Shown here one piece after another: positions 8,821 to 19,061 of a stretch of 64,000 nt of DNA. Under the pieces are notes generated by a model. The model ran no database searches and was not told the DNA's origin. It worked only from the letters and a program-made list of their open reading frames with translations. The translations under genes were made by a program, and so were the position numbers. Source of the DNA: Schizochytrium sp. CCTCC M209059 (lineage: Eukaryota > Sar > Bigyra > Thraustochytrida > Thraustochytriidae); contig KN805384.1 in NCBI GenBank assembly GCA_000818945.1, forward strand, positions 232,762 through 296,761, in the 5' to 3' direction. Within the stretch, counting starts at the first letter, position 1, and each line of letters opens with the position of its first letter.

Positions 8821-10221
8821 ATGCTTCGGCTGGGCGTGCAGAGCGGACGGCGCGGGCTCGCGACCGCGGCGGCGGCGTCGGCGAATGCCTTCCCCGAGTA
8901 CATTCTCAAGGCGCCGGCCACCGAGGTGAGCACGCTGGGCAACGGCCTGCGCGTGGCGTCCGAGGGCGGGCACGGCGACACGGCGACCGTGGGCGTGGGG
9001 ATCGACGCCGGCAGCCGGTACGAGACCGCCAAGAACAACGGCGTCGCCCACTTCCTCGAGCACATGGCCTTCAAGGGCACCTCGAACAGGACGCAGACGC
9101 AGCTCGAGATGGAGATCGAGAACATGGGCGGCCACCTCAACGCCTACACCTCGCGCGAGCAGACCGTCTACTACGCCAAGGTCTTCAAGGACGACATCCC
9201 CAAGGCCATGGAGATCCTCAGCGATATCCTCCAGAACGCCACCTTCGACCCGGCCGCCATCGACCGCGAGCGCGACGTCATCATGCGCGAGATGGAGGAG
9301 GTCGAGAAGGAGCAGGAGGAGGTGGTCTTTGACCGCCTCCACGAGACCGCCTACATGGGCACCGGCCTCGGCCGCACCATCCTCGGACCCACCGAGAACA
9401 TTATGTCTATCTCGCGCGACGATCTTCGCAGCTACATCGAGACCCATTACACCGCCCCCCGCATGGTCGTCGCGGGTGCCGGTGCCGTTGACCACCAGCA
9501 GCTGTCTGAGCTCTCAGAAAAGTACTTTGGCGGCCTCCCCACCGAGTCCCCCAACGCCGTGGCCGCCGCCATGGAGCCGGCGCGCTTCACCGGCTCGGAG
9601 ATCCGCATTCGCCAGGACTCGGAGCCCCTCGCCCACATCGCCCTCGCCTTTGAGAGCGCCGGCTGGGCCTCCGAGCACGCCTACCCGCTCATGGTCATGC
9701 AGACCATGCTCGGCTGCTGGTCGCGCACCTCGGGCCTCGGCGCCAACGGCGGCTCCAAGCTCTGCCAGAGCATCGCCGAGAACGAGTGCGCCCACTCGAT
9801 CATGAGCTTCAACTCGTGCTACAAGGACACTGGCCTCTTTGGCGTCTACGCCGTTGCCGAGCCCACCTCGGTCAACGACCTCATGTTCCACACCCTCGAG
9901 TCCATGGTCCGCCTCTGCCACCACACCACCGAGGAGGAGGTCGCCCGTGCCCGCACCCAGCTCAAGGCGACTATGCTTGCCCACCTCGACGGCAGCAGCC
10001 AGGTGTGCGAGGACATTGGCCGCAGCATGCTCACCTACGGCCGCCGTCTCAGCCCTGCCGAGATCTTTGCCCGCATTGATGCCGTTGACGCCGCTGCCGT
10101 CAAGACCGCCGCCAACAAGTTCATCAACGATCAGGATGTCGCCATGGCTGCCATTGGTCCCCTCCATGAGCTCCCGGACTACAACTGGCTGCGCAGAAGG
10201 ACCTACTGGCTCTCCGTCTAA
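8821..10221 (+). CDS. PMPCB: Mitochondrial processing peptidase, beta subunit
   Basis: Catalytic subunit of the matrix zinc protease that removes presequences from imported proteins (M16B family), 466 residues. The ATG at 8821 begins an Arg-rich, acid-free leader (MLRLGVQSGRRGLATAAAA) typical of a mitochondrial targeting peptide. The inverted zinc motif HFLEH lies at residues 77-81, with the downstream glutamate in the ERDVIMREMEE segment near 157, so the catalytic site is intact; that points to beta rather than alpha. The M16 C-terminal domain follows and the length is normal for the family. The GC-rich upstream frame extending to 8470 encodes repeat-derived peptide and was excluded. An AATAAA lies at 10585-10590. 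In some eukaryotes this subunit doubles as a complex III core protein; that cannot be judged here. Confidence 0.95.
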   Translation: MLRLGVQSGRRGLATAAAASANAFPEYILKAPATEVSTLGNGLRVASEGGHGDTATVGVGIDAGSRYETAKNNGVAHFLEHMAFKGTSNRTQTQLEMEIENMGGHLNAYTSREQTVYYAKVFKDDIPKAMEILSDILQNATFDPAAIDRERDVIMREMEEVEKEQEEVVFDRLHETAYMGTGLGRTILGPTENIMSISRDDLRSYIETHYTAPRMVVAGAGAVDHQQLSELSEKYFGGLPTESPNAVAAAMEPARFTGSEIRIRQDSEPLAHIALAFESAGWASEHAYPLMVMQTMLGCWSRTSGLGANGGSKLCQSIAENECAHSIMSFNSCYKDTGLFGVYAVAEPTSVNDLMFHTLESMVRLCHHTTEEEVARARTQLKATMLAHLDGSSQVCEDIGRSMLTYGRRLSPAEIFARIDAVDAAAVKTAANKFINDQDVAMAAIGPLHELPDYNWLRRRTYWLSV

Positions 10222-11181
10222 GCCTATTTTGGGCTTGGGATGGATCATGGCGTCGGCGCCTGAACCTCCTGCCTGCCAGCCACTGTGTGGAGACAAACCT
10301 AGGCCTATACACAAGTCGGGCAGGTGCTCGCGCCCACGTCCATGTACGAGTCACGTAAGCATACTAAAGCATAGCAAGTATCATGCCGATATTTTGGAGT
10401 GAATGAGTGAGTGAGTGAATGATCGTGTGGATTGATGGATTGATGGATCGATTGGTGTGAGTGTGCAAGGATGGGGGGCAAGGAAAGTAGCCTCGCACTT
10501 CTTCACCACGCCGATCGACAAACGGAAGGGTGGACCTTGAAAAAGAGGAAACAGGCCACCGCTGTCCCTGCCGGAATACAAGTCAATAAATCAAACGTCT
10601 GCCCCCCTTTTGCTTCCCAATCTTTCACTTCTCTTCGCCGTCTTTTCCTATTGAACCGAAATTCTCTAAATTCTTATGACGCAGTCTATCAATTTATCAT
10701 AACGAGCGCGTTTACGTTCCGTATCGTCATTCGCCTGGATGTGCTTAAATTCGCTACTTGTGCAAGACAGCTTTCACGCCGCATACAAATGCGAGCACTT
10801 AGAGTTGAATTATGTTTTCCTTCCCCCGAAACAAAGAGAAAATTTTCATGGGTCGATTGCCTCAAGCTTTTCATCGCGTGGACAGCTTTGGTCATCTGAT
10901 GCTGAAGAGAGAAACGAATTACTCTTTGCTTCTCATTGCATGCAAGCGCGCAAGCCTTTCGATTCCAGCGAGAGACTAGCGTACTACTTGTGCTCGACTT
11001 CTCCTCCATGAAGAAGGCAAACTTCTTCGGTTCCCATCGTCGGAGTCTACATATACATGAGCGGCGATAAGCGGTAGGCGTAAAATCAGAATTGAAGCTT
11101 GACGGCTCGAATCTGTGGCGAGCCTGGGGATATGATAGGGACGCCAGATGAGGCGCTAAGTCTCCTGTATGTCGTCGACAC
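10222..11181. other. Intergenic region, convergent side
   Basis: Lies 3' of MPP-beta and 3' of the small minus-strand gene ending at 11182. A CCTAGGCCT palindrome occurs at 10298-10306, TGAG tetranucleotides at 10403-10419 and GGATTGAT-type repeats at about 10427-10450. Open frames here have no recognisable domain or composition bias and are not called. Confidence 0.4.
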
Positions 11182-11334
11182 TCAGAGGTAATCCATGTCG
11201 TTGTTGAACTCCTTCTCAACATCCTTGACGGTCTTCAGGTACTCTTCTTCGGTCGTATGACCCTCGGTGTCGCGGAACAACGTCAAGAGAACCAAGCAAA
11301 TCAGGGTATATGTGAGGACCTGCTGCAAGTTCAT
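11182..11334 (-). CDS. Possible 50-residue single-pass membrane protein
   Basis: Starts at the ATG at 11334 in a good context (A at -3). It encodes a short polar start (MNLQQ), one hydrophobic helix of about 17 residues (VLTYTLICLVLLTLF), then a highly charged tail of about 28 residues rich in Glu, Asp and Lys. The amphipathic contrast and tail composition look like a genuine small type II/III membrane protein or a secreted peptide with uncleaved signal. No family was recognised. The frame continues upstream without an ATG, so a spliced upstream exon cannot be excluded. It could also be chance. Confidence 0.4.
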   Translation of the reverse strand: MNLQQVLTYTLICLVLLTLFRDTEGHTTEEEYLKTVKDVEKEFNNDMDYL

Positions 11335-12798
11335 GTTGGTGTGGTTGCGCGTTCGCAGATTCAATCGATTCCCTGCCAACTATTCCCACTCAAGCCCTTT
11401 CAAAGCAGCCTTGCTTTCTTGCAAAGAGCAACTCTACACGCCAATCGCAACTGTCGTCGTCAAGTCTGTTCTGCTCTCAGGGAAAGATTTGCGCAGGATA
11501 TACAGGCTCGCTTGCCAAATCAATCAGTCAGTCATGATCTGATGGGTTGCGTTCGCGCCGGATCAATTCTAAGAAGACCATAGAGTTCGCTAGAAGGCAA
11601 AAGTCTTGCTTGCTTCTTTTCACGCAAAAAGGCAGGCGTTTTGCGCACCTTGCACGCTTGCTCCTTCGCCATGTCCGACTCGGAAGCGTGAATAGAAAAA
11701 AAAACAATGTCTGGGCTGGGCACAAGAAGAGCACAACGGATCTCTATCTTTACTTATTCATTTCTTTTCTCTTGTTTCATTATTTTGCACAATGGCCAGG
11801 GCAGCTCGTTTCGCTGTTTGCAGCCCGTCGTTGATCACTGCAGAGGTGTCCTTCAGTACAACGAGCAAGCACGACCAGGCATGCGCAAGCGCAACGAGAA
11901 ATTAGGAAGGAATATATTTTTTTCTTTTCTTCTTTTTTTGGCGCGCGCACGCGAGCATAGACCTTCAATCTAGGCGAGGCGAAAGAATACTTATACAACA
12001 GTTTCGCTTCACGCAAACTTACAAGCAACTCAGAGGAAAGGGCAGGTATACTATAATGATCCGTAGTCCATTTTTGCACGCGCGCACGCACACACGCACA
12101 CAGCGGGCACCCACCCGCCTACAACTTCCGTGGGAGGCAACCTTGCCATGGGTGAAGTAATGTATGATGAACGAGAACGCTCACAAGCTTCAAACCTAAG
12201 GACAAAGTCCACGCATGATGAGAACGCACTTCGAAATTCAAGATCAGAGGAAATTGAAATAACTTTGCAGGGGGACAACTAAGCTGACTGCGCGCTTGCA
12301 CAACCATTTTACTTTTTGCACCTCCGGCAGACGGGCTGAAATCCAATTCATCACGAGGGAACCCCCTCCTCAAACAAGAGTTCAAATGGACTTTGGTCGG
12401 TGGAAGCTAACATTGGCTCGAGCCCTCCTTCGGAGCCAGTCGACGCATGCAATCATAAGAGATCAACAGACGGAACTCAGTGGACCTTCCAAGTTGTTCT
12501 GAGCCATGACGAGTAGAGAGAGCAAGAGAAAACGAGAATGTTGTCTTCAAATTGGACTGCATGTACAACAACGCAATCGAATGCTCATTCCATCTCTTTG
12601 TACTTAAGGGGACCCTGGCCGTAGCAACTTGATCCCTCACTCAGCCGTGCACTCTCATCCTGTCTGTCAGTCAACTGCTCGCTCGCTCTTTACTTCTGGC
12701 AAAGGCAATGGATCAAAGAAAAGAGGGTAGCAAACAAGAATCGACAAGATTGCCGGCGTCCGGCGTGCAGTCTGTGTGGCACGAGCCTTGACAAGCAT
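11335..12798. other. 1.46-kb A/T-richer intergenic region
   Basis: No gene, tRNA or repeat family could be supported. Composition is less GC-rich than the coding DNA, with scattered purine/pyrimidine tracts and a CACG/CACA-rich stretch around 12075-12105. It contains the promoter of the protease gene starting at 12799 and, probably, that of the small minus-strand gene. Confidence 0.4.
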
Positions 12799-14505
12799 AT
12801 GAGGGTCCTCGTACTCGTCATCCCCGTGCTATGTGCTTTCGCAAGAGTAAAGGGAAACAGCGCATACTCCGATGATGATGATTCTTACCTGAGCGACGAT
12901 ACCTACGACTCCGTTGAAGATGGCGACTCCGATATGATCATCGTAGAGGAGGACACATTCGATGTCAGTACTTTACTCGGTGAGCGGGTTGTCATCACAG
13001 CAAATGAAAAGATTGGAAGCTTGAAAGCTGCAATGGAGCTCGACACCAGAAATCTCTTCGACGACGTGCCCAGCGGCAATGTACCACGCACGCGAGTGTC
13101 TCCTACCTACCTAAGCGAGATTTCCATGGCTATGGGACACGCCTTTTATAGACCCAGCGCTGCGCGGAGCAAGTACACGAGATCACTTTCTCTGAAACGA
13201 CTCGCTGGGTATTCGAAGATCACCATCACGAAGCTTTGGGATCAATATGAAAAGAACTCGGGTGGCAAGCTCAAGTTTGTCGACGCAATCACTGGAAAAA
13301 GCCCCATGTGGAGACGTTTTCTTACCCGCGCAAACCCCAAGCAAAGTCGTACATCCAATAACCGACTCATCAACGATCTCAGAAAAAATTATGGCGTGGT
13401 CACGGACCGTAAAGCTAGAAAATGGGGCGTCGTCAGTCGCTCTGCCAAGCGAGGGAACGGTGGAGGAGGAAAAAGTGTTGGCTCCGTCGCTGTTATTCGA
13501 TTTCCTAACAAAGTTTCGCTCATCGGCCACGAGGTCAACCACGGACTTGGTCTTACTCACTCCAAGAAAGGTCGTCTTAATAAAAAAGGACGCTACACCG
13601 ACTTTGTTCCGTACCAGTCCGATTTTTCACTCGTGAATGAAGGCAACAGTCGAGCTAACCTGGAGGTAGCCTCATGTGTGGAGCAGCATTTCTTGGACTG
13701 GAACGCAGACGAAGACTACCAGTTTATTGAGTTCAACAAAACGATGGGTCTTCGCAACGTCGGTCGAGAAATGTCTGAAGGTCGTACGGAGCCCGTGAGC
13801 ATTGTTTGGGAAAACCCATACGGTGGTCAGCACTGGTTTTGCTATGGAATTCATGGCAAGAAGGGATTCTCAATCCCTGTACGCCAGAGTTTCTCCGATC
13901 GATCGGGTATTACGCACGAGCAAATTGCGCCTCTCACCAAGAAATGTGCGACTCTCCAAGACCCTTTCTATTACGGCAAGTACAAATCTTCCATCATCGG
14001 AACAACTGGCTTGGTCATGCACGTCGAGGAGAAGTTCGAGAAGAGCGCAGGTGTAGCACTCCGATTCGAATTCGACAAAACGGCCTTTGACATGCCCGCA
14101 CCTCTTGTCGAGCTCTGGACCGAACCGCGCAGGCTCCAAGGCGAGACGATCGCAACAAGTCTTTGGGTTTACTTTTGGCACCGTGATGACAACCTTCGAA
14201 GCTGGTCTTCCACACCGTACGTTCTTCCTCTGCATCACCTCAAGCTCCGTTGCGGTACGGACACATTTGCGCACAACGCCACAACCTATACTTTGGGAGA
14301 AAAAGCTGAATTTGTAGAGTTCGAAACTGGGGTCTACATGTGGCCACGTCGCTGTGGACGCAAAGCTTCTTGTACAGCCTCGGCCAACAAGATGAATCGC
14401 CAGGTACGCATCGACATTACTCCTCCTCTTTCTGAAGCTACAAATTGCACGCTCCTCATCGACAAACACAAGCACCTCTACAAGCACCTTACTCTCTCCC
14501 CTTAG
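12799..14505 (+). CDS. Secreted metzincin-like metalloprotease, copy 1
   Basis: 568 residues. An N-terminal signal peptide (MRVLVLVIPVLCAFARVKG) is followed by an acidic Asp/Ser/Tyr-rich stretch (about 22-60), probably a pro-region. The zinc-binding metzincin consensus HExxHxxGxxH is present as HEVNHGLGLTH at residues 244-254. The downstream part has many Cys, Trp and a conserved PYGGQHWFCYG block, then a beta-rich C-terminal region. The closest family by motif appears to be gametolysin-like peptidase M11, a secreted extracellular-matrix protease family; this assignment is tentative. The expected Met-turn methionine was not found: the equivalent segment reads YQSDFSLV. A tandem paralogue follows at 15603. 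Confidence 0.8.
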   Translation: MRVLVLVIPVLCAFARVKGNSAYSDDDDSYLSDDTYDSVEDGDSDMIIVEEDTFDVSTLLGERVVITANEKIGSLKAAMELDTRNLFDDVPSGNVPRTRVSPTYLSEISMAMGHAFYRPSAARSKYTRSLSLKRLAGYSKITITKLWDQYEKNSGGKLKFVDAITGKSPMWRRFLTRANPKQSRTSNNRLINDLRKNYGVVTDRKARKWGVVSRSAKRGNGGGGKSVGSVAVIRFPNKVSLIGHEVNHGLGLTHSKKGRLNKKGRYTDFVPYQSDFSLVNEGNSRANLEVASCVEQHFLDWNADEDYQFIEFNKTMGLRNVGREMSEGRTEPVSIVWENPYGGQHWFCYGIHGKKGFSIPVRQSFSDRSGITHEQIAPLTKKCATLQDPFYYGKYKSSIIGTTGLVMHVEEKFEKSAGVALRFEFDKTAFDMPAPLVELWTEPRRLQGETIATSLWVYFWHRDDNLRSWSSTPYVLPLHHLKLRCGTDTFAHNATTYTLGEKAEFVEFETGVYMWPRRCGRKASCTASANKMNRQVRIDITPPLSEATNCTLLIDKHKHLYKHLTLSP

Positions 14506-15602
14506 ACACCTAGATACATGCAGCTGTATTGTGATATTGCTCATCGTACGTGCAAATTCACGGCATAAATGGACGATTTTATAATTACTAAAAAGAGAAG
14601 CCACTCCCAGTGTAGATGACCAAGCCTCTACTTGCCACGCCAAAGTACATAGACGTAGACGCAGAGTTAGAAGGAGCATTTTTCATGCCTCCACCTGACT
14701 GACTGACTGCCTTGACAACTGAAAGGTTGCATGCTCCACCATTCATTCCTTCAAGTCTCAGATCTAACTCCTGCTTTGCGCTCTGCATCGCACCACGCTC
14801 GTATAGCCAGCGCAGCGCGCCGACCCTGTTGTCTAACGTCCACAACTGCTCCTTGTGGTGGTGGTGGTGGTGGTGGTGGTGGTGGTGCACACCTTGCGTT
14901 GCACGAAATGGATCGTAGTAGCCTAGCCTCCGCGTTGATCGACCCGGTGACAAGCTGAGAGAAGGGGAGCCTGCACAAAAAGCCAGTCGCTGATCTGCGA
15001 GCGCACGTAAACGGGTGGTGGTGGCTGCCGAGGATGTGCAACACCAACGCAGCGCATGGTGCCGTGATCGCAAAGGACGGGCTGCAAGCAAACAAGTAAG
15101 CAAGCAAGCAAGTGGAAATGAAATTGGAAGAGTGGACACTGAAACGAATGAACTAGCTTACTCAGACTGAGCATGCTTCAGACTGGGCATGCTTCGTATG
15201 CACGCGTAGAGACTTCCAATGCTCTGCGTAATCATGCCCCCCGGGTGACAATGAGCAAGCCAGCCAGCCGGCATGCAAGGAGATTACTTGCGGTTCCTCC
15301 CCCACCTAGCTTCCTTTTCACTCACCAATCTGTCCAATTTCTCCAGAACGTCCAAAGTGTACGCGCAAAGACCGCATCGCGAATCGAGGTGTGCCTTGCC
15401 AGCCACAATCAATAGCATAAAAGTGTCTGAGCGCGTGCTGCATGGTTTATTTCTGTGGACAGGGCGTTTCGCCAGCTCCGGACATCAGGACACGGTCGTT
15501 TCTGTATGATGATGTTCATTATGCGGTAATCCTGCATCAGCTTTCATCAGCGAGCAGGCAAACCTCCAACGCGCAATTGGAATACCACTACACGTCTTGA
15601 AA
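14506..15602. promoter_or_regulatory. Spacer between tandem protease genes
   Basis: About 1.1 kb without a supportable gene. It contains a TGG trinucleotide run at 14854-14887, an AAGC tract around 15088-15112 and short direct repeats of CAGACTGRGCATGCTTC around 15165-15195. The promoter of protease copy 2 should lie at its 3' end. Confidence 0.5.
14854..14887. repeat. TGG trinucleotide repeat
   Basis: About eleven uninterrupted TGG units in the spacer between the two protease genes. Confidence 0.9.
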
Positions 15603-17330
15603 ATGAGAGTAGACGTGATTGTTATCGTAACTCTTTGTGTTCTCTTGGGGGCTGACAAAGTTAGGGCTGGAAGTTTGTATGGGTACGATGGGGACGGGTA
15701 CGATGGGGACGATGAGTACGATGACAATGACGACGACTACGACGATCCCCTGGATGAAACCGAGATAGACACCTTTGACTTCGAGTCCCTTCCAGGCCAA
15801 CGAGTCGAGATCTCTGCACACAAGAAGAATGGGTACCTAAGCGCAGCGATGGAATTGGAAGCGCGCGAGCTCTTTGCAGACTTTCCCTCGGGCAACGTGC
15901 CGCGCACGCGCACGACCAAGGCATACATAGGAACATTCGAGATGGCCATGGGGAATGCGTATTACTTTCCAAGTGCGCTTCGGCGCAAATTGGTCATGCT
16001 AGTTTCCAAATCGAGGCTTGCATCATACTCAATGATCGCCAAGAAAAAACTGTGGGATGCCTACGAAGCCAACTCTGGTGGCAAACTCAAGTTTGTCGAC
16101 AAAGTGGCTGATGGCACTCCCATATGGAGGAACTTCAAGGCACGTACGTCCCCAGTCGCAAGTGCCCACCAAAATCGCCGGCTCATTTCTGCTCTCAATC
16201 GAACATTTGGTGTTGGAAATTCGCGCTCTGACAAAGAGTGGGGCCTCATCAGTCGATCTGCGAAGCGAGGTAATGGGAGCGGCGGTAGAGGTGGCGGTGT
16301 GGTCGCAATCATTCGAAATGTCATGAAGTCCTCGCTCGCTGCACATGAACTCAATCACAACCTCGGACTGGGTCACGCAAAGAAAGGCGTCGTAAGGTGG
16401 GACGGAAAGTACACATCATATGTTCCATACCAGGGCGACTTCTCGCTTAGTACAGAGGGAAGTCTTCAGCTCAACGGCGAGATCGCGTCCTGTGTGGAGC
16501 AGCACTTCTTGCAGTGGAACGAGGACAAGGATTACCAGTTCATCGAATTTAACAAGTCTATGGGCCTGCGAAACGTTGGACGGGGCAAATCGAGCGGCCG
16601 CACTGAGCCAGTCAGTCTTGTCTGGGAGAACCCGTACGGCGGCCAACACTGGTTTTGCTATGGCGTGCATGGAACTTCATTGAGGTCAAAGGCCAATCGA
16701 GGTAGCTTCCCTGACCGATCGGGGATCACGCACGAGCAGACTGCGCCGCTCACGTCCAAATGCGCCCCGCTTCAAGACCCGTACTTTTATGGCAAATCTG
16801 AAGTCTCAGTCATCGGGTCCACAGGGCTGACCATGCATGTTGAGGAGAAATTTGACCGGGCTGCAGGTGTCAGGATTCGCTTTACCTTTGATGAAGCTAC
16901 ATTTAACATGCCTGCGCCACTTGTAGAACTATGGACAGAACGCCGCGTCGTGAATCGGGAGCATGTGGCAACAAGTCTGTGGGTTTATTTTCGCCATGCT
17001 GAAGACCGCAAGAGAGCCTGGACCTCAACGCCCTATGTCTTGCCCATAAATCATCTCAAACTTCGATGCGGGAACGACACCTTTACGCACAACGCGACCA
17101 GATACACTGACGACGAGACCAATGGCCTCTTTAGGGACCTGGAAAATGGTGTCTACATGTGGCCAAGGCGCTGTGGACGGCACAAGACCTGCACATTCAT
17201 GCACAACAAGATGAATCGCCAAGTACGAATTGATATTTCTCCGCCTCTCACCGAAACTACGGACTGCACGCTCATCATCGACAAAAGAAAGCACCTTTAC
17301 AAGCACCTTTCTCTCACGCCACCTCCCTGA
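15603..17330 (+). CDS. Secreted metzincin-like metalloprotease, copy 2
   Basis: 575 residues from the ATG at 15603; the in-frame codon two positions upstream is TTG. Signal peptide (MRVDVIVIVTLCVLLGADKVRA), then a very acidic Tyr/Asp/Gly-rich repeat (GYDGDGYDGDDEYDDNDDDY, about 26-55). Zinc motif HELNHNLGLGH begins at residue 248. It is co-linear with the copy at 12799 over almost its whole length; shared blocks include FPDRSGITHEQ-type, WENPYGGQHWFCYG, PAPLVELWTE and NKMNRQVRID. Like copy 1 it has YQGDFSLS where a Met-turn is expected. Probably a secreted M11-like protease, acting on wall, matrix or prey/substrate protein. The acidic region differs most between copies, so it may be a fast-evolving propeptide. 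Confidence 0.8.
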   Translation: MRVDVIVIVTLCVLLGADKVRAGSLYGYDGDGYDGDDEYDDNDDDYDDPLDETEIDTFDFESLPGQRVEISAHKKNGYLSAAMELEARELFADFPSGNVPRTRTTKAYIGTFEMAMGNAYYFPSALRRKLVMLVSKSRLASYSMIAKKKLWDAYEANSGGKLKFVDKVADGTPIWRNFKARTSPVASAHQNRRLISALNRTFGVGNSRSDKEWGLISRSAKRGNGSGGRGGGVVAIIRNVMKSSLAAHELNHNLGLGHAKKGVVRWDGKYTSYVPYQGDFSLSTEGSLQLNGEIASCVEQHFLQWNEDKDYQFIEFNKSMGLRNVGRGKSSGRTEPVSLVWENPYGGQHWFCYGVHGTSLRSKANRGSFPDRSGITHEQTAPLTSKCAPLQDPYFYGKSEVSVIGSTGLTMHVEEKFDRAAGVRIRFTFDEATFNMPAPLVELWTERRVVNREHVATSLWVYFRHAEDRKRAWTSTPYVLPINHLKLRCGNDTFTHNATRYTDDETNGLFRDLENGVYMWPRRCGRHKTCTFMHNKMNRQVRIDISPPLTETTDCTLIIDKRKHLYKHLSLTPPP

Positions 17331-17620
17331 GCCCAAGCGCCTTTCTTTCCTCTCTGATCCTCTCTTATCCTCTCTTGTTTTCAGAATCTCGTCTGGGATG
17401 GATGTTGGCTTCATCTTTTTTTCCTTTTCTTTTTTCTTTTTCTTTTTTGTTGTAGACATCAAAAAAGTTGCCGAGGCGGACAATGTTCTCTCCGACGGTG
17501 GGCGTATGACGTATGCGTGCGGGCCAGCCCAAGTTTGCACCAGTATTAGCATCTTGGTGGTGCAGCGAATTTTGATCGTCGGCAAAGCCACTCCGTGCAG
17601 AGGCCAAGTCCGTGAGTCCA

Positions 17621-18832
17621 ATGGTGGCCTCCAGCGCGGCGCTCGACAATGAGGATGACGAGATCCTCTTCGAGGGCAGATTGTGGCATTGTCGCGTGTC
17701 AAGCGACGCCAAGGAGACGTGGTCTCAGGCGCAGGCAAAGCTCTCGCTCACGGGCATCGCGCTCCAAATCGGGGCAGAGCGCACCTTCGTGGAGCTGTCG
17801 CCTGAGCACTACGTCGGCGACAGCACCAAGCGCCAGCATGGTTTCTTGCTCTCCGACCTGGAGGACACGGTCTACTTTGCAGCCGTAACGGAGGCCACAA
17901 AGCAAAAGTGGATGCAGTCGCTGGCCACGGCGCTCCGCAAGCTCGGCACGCGCGAGCGCGAGGGCCACAACGGCGGGCTCGCCCTGCGCGGCGCCAATGC
18001 CGGCGGTACCCACAGCCAGCGTCCCGAGATCCAGGCGCCGAGCGCGGCGCTGCTCGAGCTGCGCGCGCTCGAGGAGCAGTGCCAGCGCGCGCTCGCGTGG
18101 CTCGACGACTGCGTGGACCTGCGGCGCAAGGCCAAGAAGCGCGCCGACCAGAGCCTTACGGACGAGACGGAGCGGCTGGAGCGCGAAAAGGCCGAGAAGG
18201 CGCGGCTGGAACGCGAGGCGAAAGAGAGGCGCGAAGAGGAAGAGAAGAGAAAGTGCGAGCAGCGCAAGTGGGAAGAGCAGCAGGCGCGAATCCGCAAGCT
18301 CAACGAGGACCGGCAGCGCAAGCAGCAGGAGGAGGCCGAGCAACTTATTGCCCGCAAAAAGGAGCAGACCGAACGACGAAGATCCCTGCCGCGAGCCCCG
18401 CCTGGAGGGGGAGGGGGTATCCTCAGTCGCATCCAGGGCTGGAACAATAAGCTCGATGGCTTGCAAAACGCCGACAAATCGAACCCGTTCTCAGAATCCT
18501 ACGAGGGTCCCAGCGGTCCTCGACCTGGACAAGACGGCTATGGGTGCGCCAAGGCAGGTTCGAAGACTGCAGAACGCGCGGCCAAGGCACAAGAGTGGGT
18601 CGACAAGGAGATTGACAAGTTTGTCTCGGTTGTCAAGGACATTGGCGAATCGAGACCCGACGGGTCGACTGTCGTTACTTTTGGCAAGCTTTTTGTGACG
18701 TACCAGGATATCTCAGACACTCTCGTTGGTATCATGATGCGGGCCAAGAAGCGCAAGCATATTCATTACGAAGGGGACATGCTCTTCCAGGGTCGTGACA
18801 ACGATGTCCTCGTGACCCTTTTGCCAAAATAG
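17621..18832 (+). CDS. PH domain - coiled coil - costars domain protein
   Basis: 403 residues from the ATG at 17621 (upstream in-frame GTG rejected). Residues about 12-112 look like a pleckstrin-homology domain, ending in the typical Trp-containing C-terminal helix (KQKWMQSLATALRKL). About 140-250 is a charged Glu/Arg/Lys coiled coil. A short Pro/Gly linker follows, and about 322-403 is a costars domain (VVTFGKLFVTYQDISDTLVG, RAKKRKHIHYEGDMLFQG), the fold of ABRACL and of the C-terminus of actin-binding Rho-activating protein. Costars proteins modulate actin and motility. The PH domain suggests recruitment to phosphoinositide membranes. The fusion is unusual; function is inferred. An AATAAA follows at 18904-18909. 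Confidence 0.85.
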   Translation: MVASSAALDNEDDEILFEGRLWHCRVSSDAKETWSQAQAKLSLTGIALQIGAERTFVELSPEHYVGDSTKRQHGFLLSDLEDTVYFAAVTEATKQKWMQSLATALRKLGTREREGHNGGLALRGANAGGTHSQRPEIQAPSAALLELRALEEQCQRALAWLDDCVDLRRKAKKRADQSLTDETERLEREKAEKARLEREAKERREEEEKRKCEQRKWEEQQARIRKLNEDRQRKQQEEAEQLIARKKEQTERRRSLPRAPPGGGGGILSRIQGWNNKLDGLQNADKSNPFSESYEGPSGPRPGQDGYGCAKAGSKTAERAAKAQEWVDKEIDKFVSVVKDIGESRPDGSTVVTFGKLFVTYQDISDTLVGIMMRAKKRKHIHYEGDMLFQGRDNDVLVTLLPK

Positions 18833-19061
18833 AATCAATGACACAAAATAGAACGTGAGCTTGCTCACATGATCTTTTACATTATACTGAGCGTGGCGCA
18901 AGGAATAAAGAAAACACTGATCTGTCTGAAAACCTTCGAATTGAAAGTGTGTGCCCAACTGGAAACGCTCATAAGATACCTCTACGTAATGAATAAACGA
19001 TTCAGACACAGAAACAGAAAATTTGCGTGGTAAAGGTGGTGTGGGTTGTGAAAATTTGTAT

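Noticed and set aside
8266..9495. 409-residue minus-strand frame over MPP-beta
   Set aside because: It is the antisense shadow of the MPP-beta gene in GC-rich DNA, with Leu/Ser/Arg repeat peptide from the GA tract and no domain.
10471..10899. 142-residue plus-strand frame
   Set aside because: No domain, no paralogue, mixed composition; likely chance.
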